This document shows positions 48,138 through 58,232 of a stretch of 64,000 bases of DNA, piece by piece. Origin of the DNA: Candidatus Raymondbacteria bacterium RIFOXYA2_FULL_49_16 (GTDB taxonomy: Bacteria > Fibrobacterota > OXYB2-FULL-49-7 > XYB2-FULL-49-35); the NCBI GenBank assembly GCA_001789205.1, contig MFYT01000007.1, positions 1 to 64,000 on the forward strand, read 5' to 3'. Below the pieces are notes generated by a model. The model was not told the DNA's origin. It made no database searches and saw only the letters and a program-made list of their open reading frames with translations. Positions within the stretch are counted from its first letter, which is position 1; every line of letters starts with the position of its first letter. A program made the position numbers and the translations under genes.

Positions 48138-48977
48138 ATGGGCATCAAACGCTTTAAACCAGTAACCAAGACACTTCGGTTCAAAACAATGCTCGATTTT
48201 TCCGAGCTGTTGAAAAAAGAACCTGAGAAATCCCTTTTAGCGCCTCTGCATAAAACAGGCGGCAGAAACGCACGTGGCCGTATTACTTCCCGCAGGCGCG
48301 GCGGCGGACATAAGCAGAAATACCGCATTGTCGATTTTACACGCAACAAAGTCGGTATCTCGTCAGTTGTCGTGGGAATTGAATACGATCCCAATCGAAG
48401 TGCTCGTATCGCGCTTCTTAAATATGCTGATGGCGAGCGCGCCTACATTTTGTCCCCAGCCGGGTTGAAAACTGGTGATGTGGTAATTTCAGGTTCTCAG
48501 GTGCCAATCAAGACAGGCAATGCTATGCCTCTTGGCGAGATACCGGCTGGTACCGATGTCCACAATATCGAACTAGTACGCGGTAAGGGCGCGCAAATAG
48601 CACGGTCGGCAGGATCGTACTGCACTGTCATGGCAAAAGAAGGTGATATGGTTCAGTTGCGCCTTCCATCAGGTGAAATCCGTATTGTCCACAATAATTG
48701 CTTTGCGACCATTGGACAAGTGGGGAACGCCGACCATGAGAATGTTTCGTTGGGCAAGGCAGGCCGAACCAGATGGCTTGGCCGGCGACCCAAGGTTCGT
48801 GGTATGGTGATGAATCCTGTTGACCATCCTATGGGGGGCGGCGAAGGCCGTTCAAAGAGCGGTGGCGGCAGGCAGCACCCGGAATCACCGTGGGGTCTTA
48901 ACGCCAAAGGTAAAAAAACCAGGCGAAGGAAGAAGGCCAGTTCTCGTTTTATCATTAGTCGGCGCACCAAGAAATAG
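48138..48977 (+). CDS. rplB: 50S ribosomal protein L2
   Basis: A 279-residue L2, needed for subunit joining and peptidyl transfer. [22 protein letters not shown] and the C-terminal [24 protein letters not shown] with its conserved His are present. Confidence 0.98.
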   Translation: MGIKRFKPVTKTLRFKTMLDFSELLKKEPEKSLLAPLHKTGGRNARGRITSRRRGGGHKQKYRIVDFTRNKVGISSVVVGIEYDPNRSARIALLKYADGERAYILSPAGLKTGDVVISGSQVPIKTGNAMPLGEIPAGTDVHNIELVRGKGAQIARSAGSYCTVMAKEGDMVQLRLPSGEIRIVHNNCFATIGQVGNADHENVSLGKAGRTRWLGRRPKVRGMVMNPVDHPMGGGEGRSKSGGGRQHPESPWGLNAKGKKTRRRKKASSRFIISRRTKK

Positions 48978-48992
48978 CCGGGAGGAAAAGTA

Positions 48993-49289
48993 ATGGGCCG
49001 TTCAATCAAAAAGGGACCGTTCATCGATCTGCATCTGTTAAAAAAGATCCTTGAGCAGAACGAAAAGAGTGAGAAGAAGATAATCAAAACGTGGTCACGG
49101 CGTTCCACTATAACACCCGATTTTATCGGGCACACCTTTTCTGTATACAACGGCAAGAAGTTCATTCCGGTGTATGTCACTGAAAACATGGTCGGGCACA
49201 AGTTGGGTGAGTTCGCTCCTACCCGTACCTTTAAAGGTCATAGTGGAAAACTTTCTGAGCGCACACCGGCAACAACCACAGTCAAGTAA
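48993..49289 (+). CDS. rpsS: 30S ribosomal protein S19
   Basis: A 98-residue S19 of the 30S head. [36 protein letters not shown] and [14 protein letters not shown] are conserved. GGGAGG precedes the ATG. Confidence 0.98.
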   Translation: MGRSIKKGPFIDLHLLKKILEQNEKSEKKIIKTWSRRSTITPDFIGHTFSVYNGKKFIPVYVTENMVGHKLGEFAPTRTFKGHSGKLSERTPATTTVK

Positions 49290-49306
49290 CGCGGAGCACA
49301 AACGTC

Positions 49307-49645
49307 ATGGAAAAGAAAGCATTGCTGAAATATACCAAGATCGGACCTCGTAAAGCCCGACGCATCGCTGACCAGATACGAAAGAAAACGGTCGACCAAG
49401 CGCTTTTTTTTCTTGGCGCCATGAAAAATCGGCAGAAGGCGATTGAACCCATTGAAAAAACGCTCAAGTCGGCGGTGGCAAATCTAGCGGTTGAGCAACC
49501 GAATATCGACACGGAAAAACTTTTTGTGAAGGAAGTCCTGGTCGATGGAGGTCCCATGCAGAAACGCATACGGCCCCGCGCACAGGGCCGTGCGTATAGC
49601 AGGCTCAAAAGAACAAGCCATATCACCATCATTATTTCAGATTAA
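49307..49645 (+). CDS. rplV: 50S ribosomal protein L22
   Basis: A 112-residue L22 whose beta-hairpin lines the exit tunnel. [17 protein letters not shown] near the start and [22 protein letters not shown] at the end are typical. It lies 17 bases after rpsS. Confidence 0.97.
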   Translation: MEKKALLKYTKIGPRKARRIADQIRKKTVDQALFFLGAMKNRQKAIEPIEKTLKSAVANLAVEQPNIDTEKLFVKEVLVDGGPMQKRIRPRAQGRAYSRLKRTSHITIIISD

Positions 49646-49664
49646 CGAGGAGTGGAGGAACAAG

Positions 49665-50315
49665 TTGGGACAGAAAGTAAATCCGATCGGCCTGCGGCTG
49701 GGAATTAATAAGACCTGGAGTTCCCGATGGTTTGCAAAAAGCAATAAGTTTGCCGACCTGCTCAAAGAAGACATGCTTATTAGACGATATATCGGTATTC
49801 GTCTGCAGAAAGCAAGCATCTCCAGTGTGGGTATCGACCGTACCGCGAAGAAGATTATCGTAAATATTTTCACCGCTCGACCTGGTATTGTCATTGGAAA
49901 AAAAGGTGAGGAAGTAGAACGTCTCAAGGAAGAGTTGCAGCAGATTACGCAGAAAGAAGTGTATATAAACATCCGTGAAATAAAACGGCCCGAGATTGAC
50001 GCACAACTGGTGGCCGAAAATATTGCCCACCAGATCGAACGGCGCATTTCCTTTAAAAGGGCCATGAAGAAATCAATATCCTCTGCTGTCAAGATGGGGA
50101 TACAAGGGATTAAAATAAAATGCGGGGGCAGACTCGGCGGTTCTGAAATAGCCCGAACGGCAGAAATGAAGGAGGGACGTATTCCGCTGCATACGCTCCG
50201 GGCCGATATCGATTACGCCACTTCACTTGCAAAGACTACGTATGGCATTATCGGTATTAAGGTCTGGATTTTCAAGGGAATGATCATTAAAGTAGAAAAA
50301 CAACAAGAAAATTAA
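49665..50315 (+). CDS. rpsC: 30S ribosomal protein S3
   Basis: A 216-residue S3 with a TTG start at 49665 behind GGAGG; upstream in-frame ATGs lie inside rplV and would add 40 unrelated residues. The N-terminus [17 protein letters not shown], the KH motif ([18 protein letters not shown]) and the C-terminal half (GVKVWIFKG-like end) are conserved. Confidence 0.97.
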   Translation: MGQKVNPIGLRLGINKTWSSRWFAKSNKFADLLKEDMLIRRYIGIRLQKASISSVGIDRTAKKIIVNIFTARPGIVIGKKGEEVERLKEELQQITQKEVYINIREIKRPEIDAQLVAENIAHQIERRISFKRAMKKSISSAVKMGIQGIKIKCGGRLGGSEIARTAEMKEGRIPLHTLRADIDYATSLAKTTYGIIGIKVWIFKGMIIKVEKQQEN

Positions 50316-50333
50316 TACTGGCGTGGAGCATAC

Positions 50334-50744
50334 ATGTTAAGTCCGAAAAAAGTAAAATGGCGCAAGGTTATGAAGGGCCGGATCCGGGGGCATGCGACTC
50401 GCGGGCAGCATCTCAGCTTCGGTGATTACGGTCTCCAGGCAGTGGAGGCCGGGTGGATAACTAACCGGCAAATTGAAGCGGCCCGCGTGGCTATCTCCCG
50501 GTTCGTGAAAAAGGGTGCCAAATTGTGGATCCGTATTTTTCCGGACAAACCAATAACCAAGAAGCCCGCTGAAACCCGTATGGGTGGCGGTAAAGGCAAC
50601 CCTGAATACTGGGTGGCAGTCATCAAACCGGGACGGATACTGTTCGAACTAGCGGGTTGCGATTCTGCGCATGCGCAGGAGGCGTTGCGGCGGGGCGGGA
50701 ACAAGCTGCCTCTGAACACCGGTTTTGTCACAGAAGAGGGATAA
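50334..50744 (+). CDS. rplP: 50S ribosomal protein L16
   Basis: A 136-residue L16 near the A-site t[47 protein letters not shown] and the [17 protein letters not shown] loop are conserved. The start follows rpsC by 18 bases. Confidence 0.98.
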   Translation: MLSPKKVKWRKVMKGRIRGHATRGQHLSFGDYGLQAVEAGWITNRQIEAARVAISRFVKKGAKLWIRIFPDKPITKKPAETRMGGGKGNPEYWVAVIKPGRILFELAGCDSAHAQEALRRGGNKLPLNTGFVTEEG

Positions 50745-50751
50745 TTACACT

Positions 50752-50976
50752 ATGGCAAAGGCAAAAGACCTCCGCGTACTCGCGGATACTGAGTTGCAAC
50801 AAAAAGAACTCGACCTCCGTGAAGAGTTGTTTAACGTCAGATTTCAGCAGACCGTTGGACAATTGGAAAACCCGGTCAGAAAACGCCTGCTGCGAAAGGA
50901 TATCGCACGGGTCAAGACACTTAAGCGCGAACGGGCCTTATCGGCGAACATAGCGCAAGCCAAGACGGGAGCATAA
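50752..50976 (+). CDS. rpmC: 50S ribosomal protein L29
   Basis: A 74-residue helical hairpin protein, MAKAKDLRVLADTELQQKELD then EELFNVRFQQTVGQLENP. The start at 50752 is preferred over an upstream in-frame ATG at 50725 that lies inside rplP. It abuts rpsQ with no gap. Confidence 0.95.
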   Translation: MAKAKDLRVLADTELQQKELDLREELFNVRFQQTVGQLENPVRKRLLRKDIARVKTLKRERALSANIAQAKTGA

Positions 50977-51231
50977 ATGGACCGCAACAAGAGAAGGGTA
51001 CGGACAGGTATCGTCATAAAAAATGCGATGGATAAAAGCATTGTGGTGAAGGTCGAACGAGCGCAGGCGCATTTGTTGTACGATAAAGTTGTTAAGAAAA
51101 AAAGCACATTCATGGCGCACGACGATAAAAATGAGTGTAACATCGGCGATTTAGTTGAGATTGCGGAAACGCGGCCCTTGAGCAAAATGAAGCGGTGGCG
51201 CCTTACGCGAATTATACAGAAAGTGCAGTGA
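50977..51231 (+). CDS. rpsQ: 30S ribosomal protein S17
   Basis: An 84-residue S17. RRVRTGIVIKNAMDKSIVVKVERA and GDLVEIAETRPLSKMKRWRL are typical of the OB-fold primary 16S rRNA binder. Immediately after rpmC; last gene of the S10 set. Confidence 0.97.
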   Translation: MDRNKRRVRTGIVIKNAMDKSIVVKVERAQAHLLYDKVVKKKSTFMAHDDKNECNIGDLVEIAETRPLSKMKRWRLTRIIQKVQ

Positions 51232-51259
51232 TTGAACGTTTTGACGGTGGAGTGACACC

Positions 51260-51628
51260 ATGATTCTTGCAGAAACAAGACTGTTGGTTGCGGATAACTC
51301 GGGTGCTAAAAAGGTCGCTTGCATCAAGGTATTGGGTGGTAGCAAGCGGCGGTATGCATCCGTGGGAGACATTATTGTCGCGTCTGTAAAAGATGCGTTA
51401 CCAACGAGCAATGTGAAAAAAGGCGATGTTGTGAGAGCCGTAGTCGTCAGGACTCTTAAGGAAATGTCCCGTAAGGACGGTACATATGTGCGATTCAGCG
51501 ACAATGCGGTGGTTCTGATCAATCCTCAGAACGAGCCGATTGGCACCCGTATTTTCGGGCCTATAGCCCGTGAATTACGCGATAGAAACTTCATGAAAAT
51601 CGTGTCGTTGGCGCCAGAAGTTCTCTAG
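51260..51628 (+). CDS. rplN: 50S ribosomal protein L14
   Basis: A 122-residue L14 at the subunit interface. [20 protein letters not shown] and [20 protein letters not shown] are conserved. First gene of the spc set, 28 bases after rpsQ, with no visible terminator between. Confidence 0.98.
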   Translation: MILAETRLLVADNSGAKKVACIKVLGGSKRRYASVGDIIVASVKDALPTSNVKKGDVVRAVVVRTLKEMSRKDGTYVRFSDNAVVLINPQNEPIGTRIFGPIARELRDRNFMKIVSLAPEVL

Positions 51629-51647
51629 TGAGTAAGGAGTAGATACA

Positions 51648-51971
51648 GTGAAACTGAAAAAAGGTGATCAGGTTCAAATTATCGCGGGCAAAGGCGCCGC
51701 CGGCAACAAGGTTGTCACCGGCAAGGTACTCAAAGTGTTCCTGAAAAAGGACCGGGTGCTGGTCGAAGGTTACAATATGATCAAGCGCCATCGGAAGCCA
51801 ACGTCCAAAAGTCCGCAAGGCGGTATCATCGAGAAAGAAGCGCCCATCCACGTTTCAAATGTCATGCTCGTGTCTCCAAAATCGGGAAAGATAACGCGTG
51901 TTGGGGCGAAATTTCTTGAGAATAACAAGAAGGTACGCTATTCACGCACACTACAGGAAGAGATTGACTGA
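51648..51971 (+). CDS. rplX: 50S ribosomal protein L24
   Basis: A 107-residue L24 with a GTG start behind AAGGAG. The KOW motif KKGDQVQIIAGKGAAGNKV and the loop GGIIEKEAPIHVSNVMLV are present. It lies 2 bases before rplE. Confidence 0.97.
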   Translation: MKLKKGDQVQIIAGKGAAGNKVVTGKVLKVFLKKDRVLVEGYNMIKRHRKPTSKSPQGGIIEKEAPIHVSNVMLVSPKSGKITRVGAKFLENNKKVRYSRTLQEEID

Positions 51972-51973
51972 TT

Positions 51974-52591
51974 ATGACACGTCTAAAACAGTATTATCAC
52001 GAACAAGTTGTTCCTACCCTGATGCAGAAAATACAGTATAAAAATGTGCACCAGGTGCCCACAATCAAGCGGATTATTCTCAATGTCGGTACAGGCGAAC
52101 CGTCAGCCAATCCTGGTCTGCATGAGGATGCCCTGAAGACGCTTTCTCTCATTACCGGCCAGAAAGCGGTGCCTACCAAGGCAAAAAAGGCGATTTCGAA
52201 TTTCAAGATCAGACTCGGACAGCCCATCGGCTGCAGAGTTTCACTCACGGGCGACCGCATGTGGGAATTTCTCGACCGTTTCATCAATCTTGCGGTACCC
52301 CGTATACGCGATTTCAGAGGGCTTTCGCGCCGCGGCATGGACGGCAGGGGCAATTTTACACTCGGCCTCAAGGAACAGATTATCTTTCACGAGGTCGATC
52401 CTGACAAGATCAAGAAGCTCCACGGTATGAATATCACGGTCTGCACATCGGCCCCCACTGACAACGAGGGTATAGAACTGCTTGGGGCCCTCGGCATGCC
52501 CTTTAGAAAAGAAAAGGAAAATCTTGATAAAAAGAAGAAGAGGAAAAAGGTTCAGTCGTCTAACCAAGAAATTCCGCAAGAGAAAGAATAA
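51974..52591 (+). CDS. rplE: 50S ribosomal protein L5
   Basis: A 205-residue L5 that binds 5S rRNA. IKRIILNVGTGE, SNFKIRLGQPIGCRVSLTG and the C-terminal CTSAPTDNEGIELLGALGMPFR are conserved. It has about 25 extra residues at the C-terminus, rich in Lys and Glu (DKKKKRKKVQSSNQ), beyond the normal end near residue 180. The tail could contact rRNA. Confidence 0.97.
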   Translation: MTRLKQYYHEQVVPTLMQKIQYKNVHQVPTIKRIILNVGTGEPSANPGLHEDALKTLSLITGQKAVPTKAKKAISNFKIRLGQPIGCRVSLTGDRMWEFLDRFINLAVPRIRDFRGLSRRGMDGRGNFTLGLKEQIIFHEVDPDKIKKLHGMNITVCTSAPTDNEGIELLGALGMPFRKEKENLDKKKKRKKVQSSNQEIPQEKE

Positions 52592-52603
52592 GGAGGTATG
52601 TGA

Positions 52604-52789
52604 GTGGCCACCAAGTGCTGGGTTGAAAAATCGAAACGAAAGCCGAAATTTAAAACGCGTAAGGTAAACAGGTGCCAGCGGTGCGGAAGACGCCGCGGCT
52701 ATATGGGTGATTTCGGCCTGTGCAGAATATGTTTCCGGGACATGGCCCTCAATGGGCTCATACCCGGGGTAACCAAAGCCAGCTGGTAA
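52604..52789 (+). CDS. rpsZ: 30S ribosomal protein S14, zinc-binding type
   Basis: A 61-residue short S14 of type Z with a GTG start behind AGGAGG. The zinc ribbon [20 protein letters not shown] has two CxxC pairs. Ends GVTKASW as in other short S14 proteins. Confidence 0.97.
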   Translation: MATKCWVEKSKRKPKFKTRKVNRCQRCGRRRGYMGDFGLCRICFRDMALNGLIPGVTKASW

Positions 52790-52824
52790 AGCGGGCCACT
52801 AAAACAAAGGAGAAGGCTAATCTC

Positions 52825-53220
52825 ATGGCAGTCACCGATCCAATTGCAGATATGCTCACGCGGATCAGAAATGCGATCCAGGCCCGGCAGAAGACGGTCT
52901 CTTTTCCAGCATCGTACGTAAAGCGGGAAATCTGCCGCATCCTTGTGGAGCGTAAATTTTTGCGCAAATTCGTTGTCGTCAGCGAAGGCAACCGGAATGT
53001 TATAAAAGCCCTGCTGAAATTCAAAAATGGCGAGAGCGTGATACAGGGTTTGCAACGCATCTCTACTCCCGGACGGCGCGTTTATCGAAGTGCCGATACT
53101 CTGCCCAAGGTTCTGAATGGTCTGGGCATCGCCATCATCTCAACCTCGCGCGGCATGATGACCGATTACGACGCCAAACAGAACAAGGTGGGCGGCGAAG
53201 TCATGTGCAAGGTGTGGTAA
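52825..53220 (+). CDS. rpsH: 30S ribosomal protein S8
   Basis: A 131-residue S8. The start at 52825 gives VTDPIADMLTRIRNA; an upstream in-frame ATG at 52720 lies inside rpsZ. The C-terminal STSRGMMTDYDAKQNKVGGEVMCKVW is conserved. S8 is the usual repressor of the spc operon in E. coli. Confidence 0.98.
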   Translation: MAVTDPIADMLTRIRNAIQARQKTVSFPASYVKREICRILVERKFLRKFVVVSEGNRNVIKALLKFKNGESVIQGLQRISTPGRRVYRSADTLPKVLNGLGIAIISTSRGMMTDYDAKQNKVGGEVMCKVW

Positions 53221-53238
53221 TATGAAGAAGGGGAACCC

Positions 53239-53775
53239 ATGTCACGGATAGGAAAATTACCGATTTCAATTCCCGATAAAGTCAAAGTCAATCTTACTGG
53301 GTGTACGCTTAGCGTGCAGGGGCCAAAAGGAGCACTTTCCCAGGAAATTAATCCTCTGGTTAGTGTTGAGATTTCCGGGAATACAGTCGTTATCAAACGC
53401 AGCTCTGATGAGAAAACGGTGCGTGCACTTCACGGATTGTACCGAGCGCTTGTTCAGAATATGGTCGTGGGAGTAACTCAAGGATATGAAAAGGCGCTTG
53501 AGGTTATCGGCGTGGGTTACAAGGCGATTATGAAGGGCAGGGACGTGGAAGTATCAGTGGGTTTCAGTAGCCCGCGTCTTTTCAAATGTCCGGAAAATGT
53601 GAAGGTCGCTTGCGAGGGAACGAATAAAATCCGTATTTCAGGGTGTGATAAAAAATTGGTCGGCCAAGTTGCCGCGAATATTCGTAAGATCCGTCCACCA
53701 GAACCGTACAAAGGTAAAGGCATCAAATACGCTGACGAATACATTAAGCGCAAGGTTGGTAAGGCAACCGCATAA
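53239..53775 (+). CDS. rplF: 50S ribosomal protein L6
   Basis: A 178-residue L6 with two similar domains. MSRIGKLPISIPDKV at the start and PEPYKGKGIKYADEYIKRKVGKA at the end are typical. It lies 18 bases after rpsH. Confidence 0.98.
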   Translation: MSRIGKLPISIPDKVKVNLTGCTLSVQGPKGALSQEINPLVSVEISGNTVVIKRSSDEKTVRALHGLYRALVQNMVVGVTQGYEKALEVIGVGYKAIMKGRDVEVSVGFSSPRLFKCPENVKVACEGTNKIRISGCDKKLVGQVAANIRKIRPPEPYKGKGIKYADEYIKRKVGKATA

Positions 53776-53792
53776 CCAGCACCGAGGACACT

Positions 53793-54146
53793 ATGAGCAC
53801 ATACAAATCACGGCATGAGCGGCGCGAAGCCAAAAAAAAGGCGATCCGGGAAAAGCTTATGCTCTCTCCCGGCAGGCCCCGTCTTTGCATACGCAGGACC
53901 CTTCAGCATATGATTGCGCAGGTCGTCGATGACTCCAAAGGAGTCTCGCTTGTCCAGATCAATTCAAAGGCACTCAATATTAAAGGTAAAAAGACGGCAG
54001 TGGCAAAGGAACTGGGAAAGGCCATGGCCGAAAAACTCATTGCCATGGGTATTTCAAAGGTCGTTTTTGACCGGAGCGGATACCTGTATCACGGCCGTGT
54101 CAAGGCACTGGCCGATGGCGCGCGTGAAAAGGGCCTTGTATTTTAG
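53793..54146 (+). CDS. rplR: 50S ribosomal protein L18
   Basis: A 117-residue L18 that binds 5S r[24 protein letters not shown] and [26 protein letters not shown] are conserved. Confidence 0.97.
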   Translation: MSTYKSRHERREAKKKAIREKLMLSPGRPRLCIRRTLQHMIAQVVDDSKGVSLVQINSKALNIKGKKTAVAKELGKAMAEKLIAMGISKVVFDRSGYLYHGRVKALADGAREKGLVF

Positions 54147-54164
54147 GCGTAGAGGAGGGTTCGT

Positions 54165-54665
54165 TTGATAGCACAACATGTCATGGACGGCAGCGACCGG
54201 AGAGCTGAAGGCAGCGAATTCGAGGAACGTGTCGTATCCATCAAGCGGGTCGCCAAAGTCGTAAAGGGCGGTCGGCGGTTCGGATTCAGCGCTTTCGTGG
54301 TTGTTGGCAACAAAAGCGGCAAGGTGGGCATTGGTCTTGGAAAAGCAAATGAAGTGTCCGCAGCGATCCACAAGGGAACCGATGTTGCCAAACGGCATCT
54401 GGTAGACATTGTATTACGCGGTAATACTATTCCCCACGAAATGCTGGGAGAGTTTAATGCGGCAAAGGTGGTATTGCGTCCTGCTGCACCGGGAACGGGT
54501 GTTATTGCTGGCGGCGCTGCGCGTGCGGTACTTGAACTCGTGGGAGTTTCCGATGTACTCACTAAGTCCCTGGGATCAAACAATGCCCAGAATATTGCGA
54601 AAGCCACTCTCGAAGGTCTCAAGGCCCTCAGAGACAAATCACAGTTTACCGAGTTACGCAACTAA
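54165..54665 (+). CDS. rpsE: 30S ribosomal protein S5
   Basis: A 166-residue S5 with a TTG start at 54165, five bases behind GAGGAGGG; the next ATG (54180) has no such spacing. [20 protein letters not shown], the [17 protein letters not shown] loop and the C-terminal half [22 protein letters not shown] are conserved. The start choice is the only uncertainty. Confidence 0.96.
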   Translation: MIAQHVMDGSDRRAEGSEFEERVVSIKRVAKVVKGGRRFGFSAFVVVGNKSGKVGIGLGKANEVSAAIHKGTDVAKRHLVDIVLRGNTIPHEMLGEFNAAKVVLRPAAPGTGVIAGGAARAVLELVGVSDVLTKSLGSNNAQNIAKATLEGLKALRDKSQFTELRN

Positions 54666-54686
54666 CTTTTTTTGAACGGACGAGGT

Positions 54687-54869
54687 ATGGCAGGAAAAAT
54701 TAGAATTATTCAGAAGCGGGGCCTTTCAGGCTGCACACAGCGTCAGATCGATACGGTCAGGGGGTTGGGTCTCCGGAAAATCCGGCATGCTGTTGAACAG
54801 AACAAGACTCCGGCGGTCTTGGGTATGGTTAAAACTGTTTCACACTTAGTAACCATAGAGGAAATCTAA
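54687..54869 (+). CDS. rpmD: 50S ribosomal protein L30
   Basis: A 60-residue L30: KIRIIQKRGLSGCTQRQIDTVRGLGLRKI with the usual end. The start at 54687 follows CGAGG; an upstream in-frame TTG at 54672 would add five residues. Some lineages lack L30; it is present here. Confidence 0.95.
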   Translation: MAGKIRIIQKRGLSGCTQRQIDTVRGLGLRKIRHAVEQNKTPAVLGMVKTVSHLVTIEEI

Positions 54870-54874
54870 ATCCT

Positions 54875-55318
54875 ATGTATCTTTCAAATCTTACACGAAA
54901 CAAAGGCGCCGCCCGGAAATCCAAGAAAATTGGACGGGGTAGCGGTAGCGGGCATGGTTGTACCGCTTGCAAGGGAAACAATGGGGCAAACGCGCGATCA
55001 GGTGCTCGTCACAAGCCTGGTTTTGAAGGCGGTCAGATGCCGCTCCAGCGTCGGCTCCCCAAGCGCGGATTCTATAACCATTTCAGCGAAGAACTGGTCG
55101 CGGTCAATTTGAGCGACATTGTGCGTCATTTGGGCGACGCTTCCTTAGTGGATACGGAATTTCTGTTTAAAAAGGGCATCGTGAAGTCACCAACAGTCCC
55201 GGTCAAGGTTTTAGGGGATGGTAACCTCGATAAGGCAGTCACTATACGTGCAGCCAGTTTCAGCGCCTCTGCCAAAGAAAAAATCGAAAAAAATGGCGGT
55301 AAGGCCGAAATTGTTTAA
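54875..55318 (+). CDS. rplO: 50S ribosomal protein L15
   Basis: A 147-residue L15. The Gly-rich N-terminal tail that threads into 23S rRNA (RGSGSGHGCTACKGNNGANARSG) and GFEGGQMPLQRRLPKRGF are conserved. It lies 5 bases after rpmD. Confidence 0.97.
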   Translation: MYLSNLTRNKGAARKSKKIGRGSGSGHGCTACKGNNGANARSGARHKPGFEGGQMPLQRRLPKRGFYNHFSEELVAVNLSDIVRHLGDASLVDTEFLFKKGIVKSPTVPVKVLGDGNLDKAVTIRAASFSASAKEKIEKNGGKAEIV

Positions 55319-55373
55319 GCAGAGAGTTCTGGGTGTTTTAGATAAACTATAATAGGGAAAAGGATACTGACTT

Positions 55374-56699
55374 TTGACAGACCTACTCGAAACCTTTAAA
55401 AATATTTTAAAGATTCCCGATCTCCGGCGGAAAATCGGGTATACCTTATTTATTCTCGCCATCTATCGACTCGGTGGCCATGTCCCAACGCCAGGCATTG
55501 ATCCCATTGCTCTGGGAGAATTCTTTAAAGAATCTCAGAATACGCTTTTTGGCCTATACGATATGTTTGCCGGAGGTGCTTTCAAGCGGGTAACCGTCTT
55601 TGCCCTTGGGATCATGCCGTATATCAGCGCTTCAATTATTCTGCAGCTTCTTGGCACTGTTTTTCCTGTTCTTCAGAAATTGCAGCGTGAAGGCCAGGAA
55701 GGGCGCCAGAAAATTACCCAATATACGCGGTATGGAACCGTTCTGCTTTCGATGGTTCAGGCTTTTGGTATCGCAATATTCCTTGAAAACATTCAGACTA
55801 GGTCGGGCCAGGGAGTGGTTCTTTTTCCCGGCCTTGGCTTCAAATTCCTGACAATGCTTATTCTGACAACTGGTACCATGTTTATTATGTGGCTTGGTGA
55901 GCAGATCAATTCCAAGGGAATCGGAAATGGCATTTCCCTGATTATTTTCATTGGGATTGTAGCCCAGCTTCCTAACGCTATTTTTTCTGAAGCCCAGGCT
56001 TTTTTAACGGGCACCCGGTCTTTAGTTCAGGAAATTGTCCTTCTTGCAATCGTATTTGCCACAGTGGGATTTATTGTCCTTGTTTCCCAAGGTATTCGAA
56101 AGATCCCGATACAGACACCGAAACGGGTTATTGGCAGAAAAGTATATGGCGGCCAGACTTCGCACTTGCCGTTGCGGGTGAATACCGCGGGAGTCATTCC
56201 AGTTATCTTCGCTTCTTCAATCATGTTTGCGCCCAATACTCTCGCCCAGTTTTTGCCCAATGTTGAATTCGCCCAGAACATTAGTCTCTGGTTTTCTCCT
56301 GGCGCAGCAATGTACAATATTTTCTACGGACTATTAATAATCTTTTTTACCTATTTTTACACGGCTATCATTTTTAATCCCGTGGATATTGCAGACAACT
56401 TAAAGAAAAATGGGGGCTTTATTCCCGGCATCCGCCCCGGCAAGCATACAGCTGAATTTCTTGATAAAATCCTTACCCGCATAACCCTGCCGGGAGCTAT
56501 TTTCCTGGCATTTATTTCGATCGCCCCCTTTGCTCTTATCAGCGTCATGAATGTATCATTTTTTCTTGGTGGTACCAGCGTGCTTATTGTCGTCGGTGTT
56601 GCGCTCGACTTCATCCAGCAGCTTGAGTCGCATCTATTGATGAGGCATTACGATGGGTTTACTAAAAAGGGACGGATAATAGGACGACGCGGGTATTAA
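55374..56699 (+). CDS. secY: preprotein translocase subunit SecY
   Basis: A 441-residue channel protein with ten membrane helices. The TTG start gives TDLLETFKNILKIPDLRRKIGYTLFILA, typical of SecY. GGHVPTPGID, SIILQLLG, the cytosolic loop with PIQTPKRVIGRKVYGGQTSHLPLRVNTAGVIPVIFA, and FNPVDIADNLKKNGGFIPGIRPG are conserved. It pairs with SecE encoded in the same block. A 55-base gap precedes it, the largest in this part of the block. Confidence 0.97.
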   Translation: MTDLLETFKNILKIPDLRRKIGYTLFILAIYRLGGHVPTPGIDPIALGEFFKESQNTLFGLYDMFAGGAFKRVTVFALGIMPYISASIILQLLGTVFPVLQKLQREGQEGRQKITQYTRYGTVLLSMVQAFGIAIFLENIQTRSGQGVVLFPGLGFKFLTMLILTTGTMFIMWLGEQINSKGIGNGISLIIFIGIVAQLPNAIFSEAQAFLTGTRSLVQEIVLLAIVFATVGFIVLVSQGIRKIPIQTPKRVIGRKVYGGQTSHLPLRVNTAGVIPVIFASSIMFAPNTLAQFLPNVEFAQNISLWFSPGAAMYNIFYGLLIIFFTYFYTAIIFNPVDIADNLKKNGGFIPGIRPGKHTAEFLDKILTRITLPGAIFLAFISIAPFALISVMNVSFFLGGTSVLIVVGVALDFIQQLESHLLMRHYDGFTKKGRIIGRRGY

Positions 56700-56732
56700 T
56701 GCTCTTTGACAGCGCAGGTAATATACGGTGAT

Positions 56733-57479
56733 ATGATCAATATCTACTCACGGGAAGAGATTGATAAGATCCGTAAAGCCTGTAGTCTGATCCCAGCAAT
56801 ATTCCGGAATATCCGGGATATGATACAGCCGGGAATCCAGACCAAAGAACTTAATGACATCATCGAAAGCCTGATTCGTGAAGGAAATGCGGAACCGGCT
56901 TTTCTCGGATATCGTGGGTTTCCTGCGGCATCGTGTATTTCGGTGAACGAAACGGTGGTGCATGGTATACCCGGCGACCGGCGGATTAGGGAAGGTGATA
57001 TAGTTTCAATAGATATCGGAATATATCGTGATGGATTTTATGGGGACGCAGCCTTTACCTATCCGGTCGGGCGCATTGGCCGGGAGAAGGAGCGGCTCAT
57101 CGCTATCACACGCAAAGCACTCGATGAAGGTATCAAGAAAGCGGTTGCGGGAAACCGGATTTCGGACATTTCAGCGGTTATCGAAGATGTGGTAACCGCC
57201 GAAAAGTGCAGTCCGGTACGCGAACTTGTTGGGCACGGAGTGGGGCGGATGCTCCACGAGGAGCCCCAGATCCCCAACTATCGTTCGCAGGGGACAGAGT
57301 ATCGCATTAAGGAAGGCATGGTCATGGCAATTGAACCCATGATCAATTTGGGAACGTATGAAGTTGAAACACTTGATGATCAATGGACCGTGGTCACCAA
57401 AGACCGGAAATCGTCGGCCCATTTTGAGCATACAGTTGCCATTGTAAATGGACGGGCTGAAATTTTGACAAACGAGTAG
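56733..57479 (+). CDS. map: methionine aminopeptidase type I
   Basis: A 248-residue metalloenzyme that removes initiator methionine. The start at ATG 56733 ([17 protein letters not shown]) fits the family; a TTG at 56706 in frame has no ribosome site. The five metal ligands are visible: two Asp in [18 protein letters not shown], His in [11 protein letters not shown], Glu in MAIEPMIN, and Glu in HFEHTVAI. adk, often found between secY and map, is missing here. Confidence 0.96.
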   Translation: MINIYSREEIDKIRKACSLIPAIFRNIRDMIQPGIQTKELNDIIESLIREGNAEPAFLGYRGFPAASCISVNETVVHGIPGDRRIREGDIVSIDIGIYRDGFYGDAAFTYPVGRIGREKERLIAITRKALDEGIKKAVAGNRISDISAVIEDVVTAEKCSPVRELVGHGVGRMLHEEPQIPNYRSQGTEYRIKEGMVMAIEPMINLGTYEVETLDDQWTVVTKDRKSSAHFEHTVAIVNGRAEILTNE

Positions 57480-57484
57480 TATTT

Positions 57485-57703
57485 ATGGCAAAGGTCGAAG
57501 CAATAAAAATCGAAGGTACCGTGCTGGAAGCACTGCCAAACGCGATGTTTAACGTCGAGCTCGAGAGCGGCCACAAGGTACTTGCTCACATTTCCGGTAA
57601 AATGCGTATGCATTATATCCGCATTTTACCTGGGGACAAGGTCATGCTGGAATTGTCCCCCTATGACCTGACCAGGGGACGCATAACGTACCGGCAAAAA
57701 TAA
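57485..57703 (+). CDS. infA: translation initiation factor IF-1
   Basis: A 72-residue OB-fold protein: [25 protein letters not shown] and [28 protein letters not shown]. It lies 5 bases after map and 10 before rpmJ. Confidence 0.97.
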   Translation: MAKVEAIKIEGTVLEALPNAMFNVELESGHKVLAHISGKMRMHYIRILPGDKVMLELSPYDLTRGRITYRQK

Positions 57704-57713
57704 AGGAGCACGC

Positions 57714-57827
57714 ATGAAAGTGCAGGCCTCAGTAAAAAAAATATGTGAAGACTGTAAAGTTGTTAAAAGAAAAAGACGGGTATATATAATCTGTAAGAAC
57801 CCGAAGCATAAACAGAGACAAGGTTAA
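57714..57827 (+). CDS. rpmJ: 50S ribosomal protein L36
   Basis: A 37-residue protein, [20 protein letters not shown] then [16 protein letters not shown]. It has the zinc-binding form with CxxC, a third Cys and a His. Preceded by AAAGGAG. Confidence 0.95.
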   Translation: MKVQASVKKICEDCKVVKRKRRVYIICKNPKHKQRQG

Positions 57828-57839
57828 AGGAGGTGCAGA

Positions 57840-58220
57840 TTGGCTCGTATTGCTGGCGTTGATATTCCAAATAACAAGCAGGCGGAAATAGGTCTTACAT
57901 ACATTTTTGGATTGGGTCGCACCAGTGCTCGCAAAGTGCTGGTAGAAGTCAATATAAGTCCCGATAAAAAAATTGGGGACCTCACTGAAGAAGAGATTGG
58001 CGCCATTAGGCGCGTTCTTGAATCGAAGTATCAGGTCGAGGGCGCTCTTCGCACTGAACGCATGATGAACATCAGACGTCTTATAGATATTGGTTCGTAC
58101 CGTGGACTGCGTCATCGTCGTGGTTTACCGGTACGGGGACAGCGTACGCGGACAAATGCGCGTACAAGGAAAGGGCCTCGTAAAACAATCGCGAACAAGA
58201 AAAAAGCAGTTGTAGGATAA
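57840..58220 (+). CDS. rpsM: 30S ribosomal protein S13
   Basis: A 126-residue S13 with a TTG start behind [34 protein letters not shown], the middle [27 protein letters not shown] and the basic tail are conserved. First gene of the alpha set. Confidence 0.97.
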   Translation: MARIAGVDIPNNKQAEIGLTYIFGLGRTSARKVLVEVNISPDKKIGDLTEEEIGAIRRVLESKYQVEGALRTERMMNIRRLIDIGSYRGLRHRRGLPVRGQRTRTNARTRKGPRKTIANKKKAVVG

Positions 58221-58232
58221 GGAGTACCGCGC

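Noticed and set aside
55348-55353. Perfect TATAAT just upstream of secY
   Set aside because: No acceptable -35 element at 15-19 bases, and the block is continuous, so I did not call a promoter.
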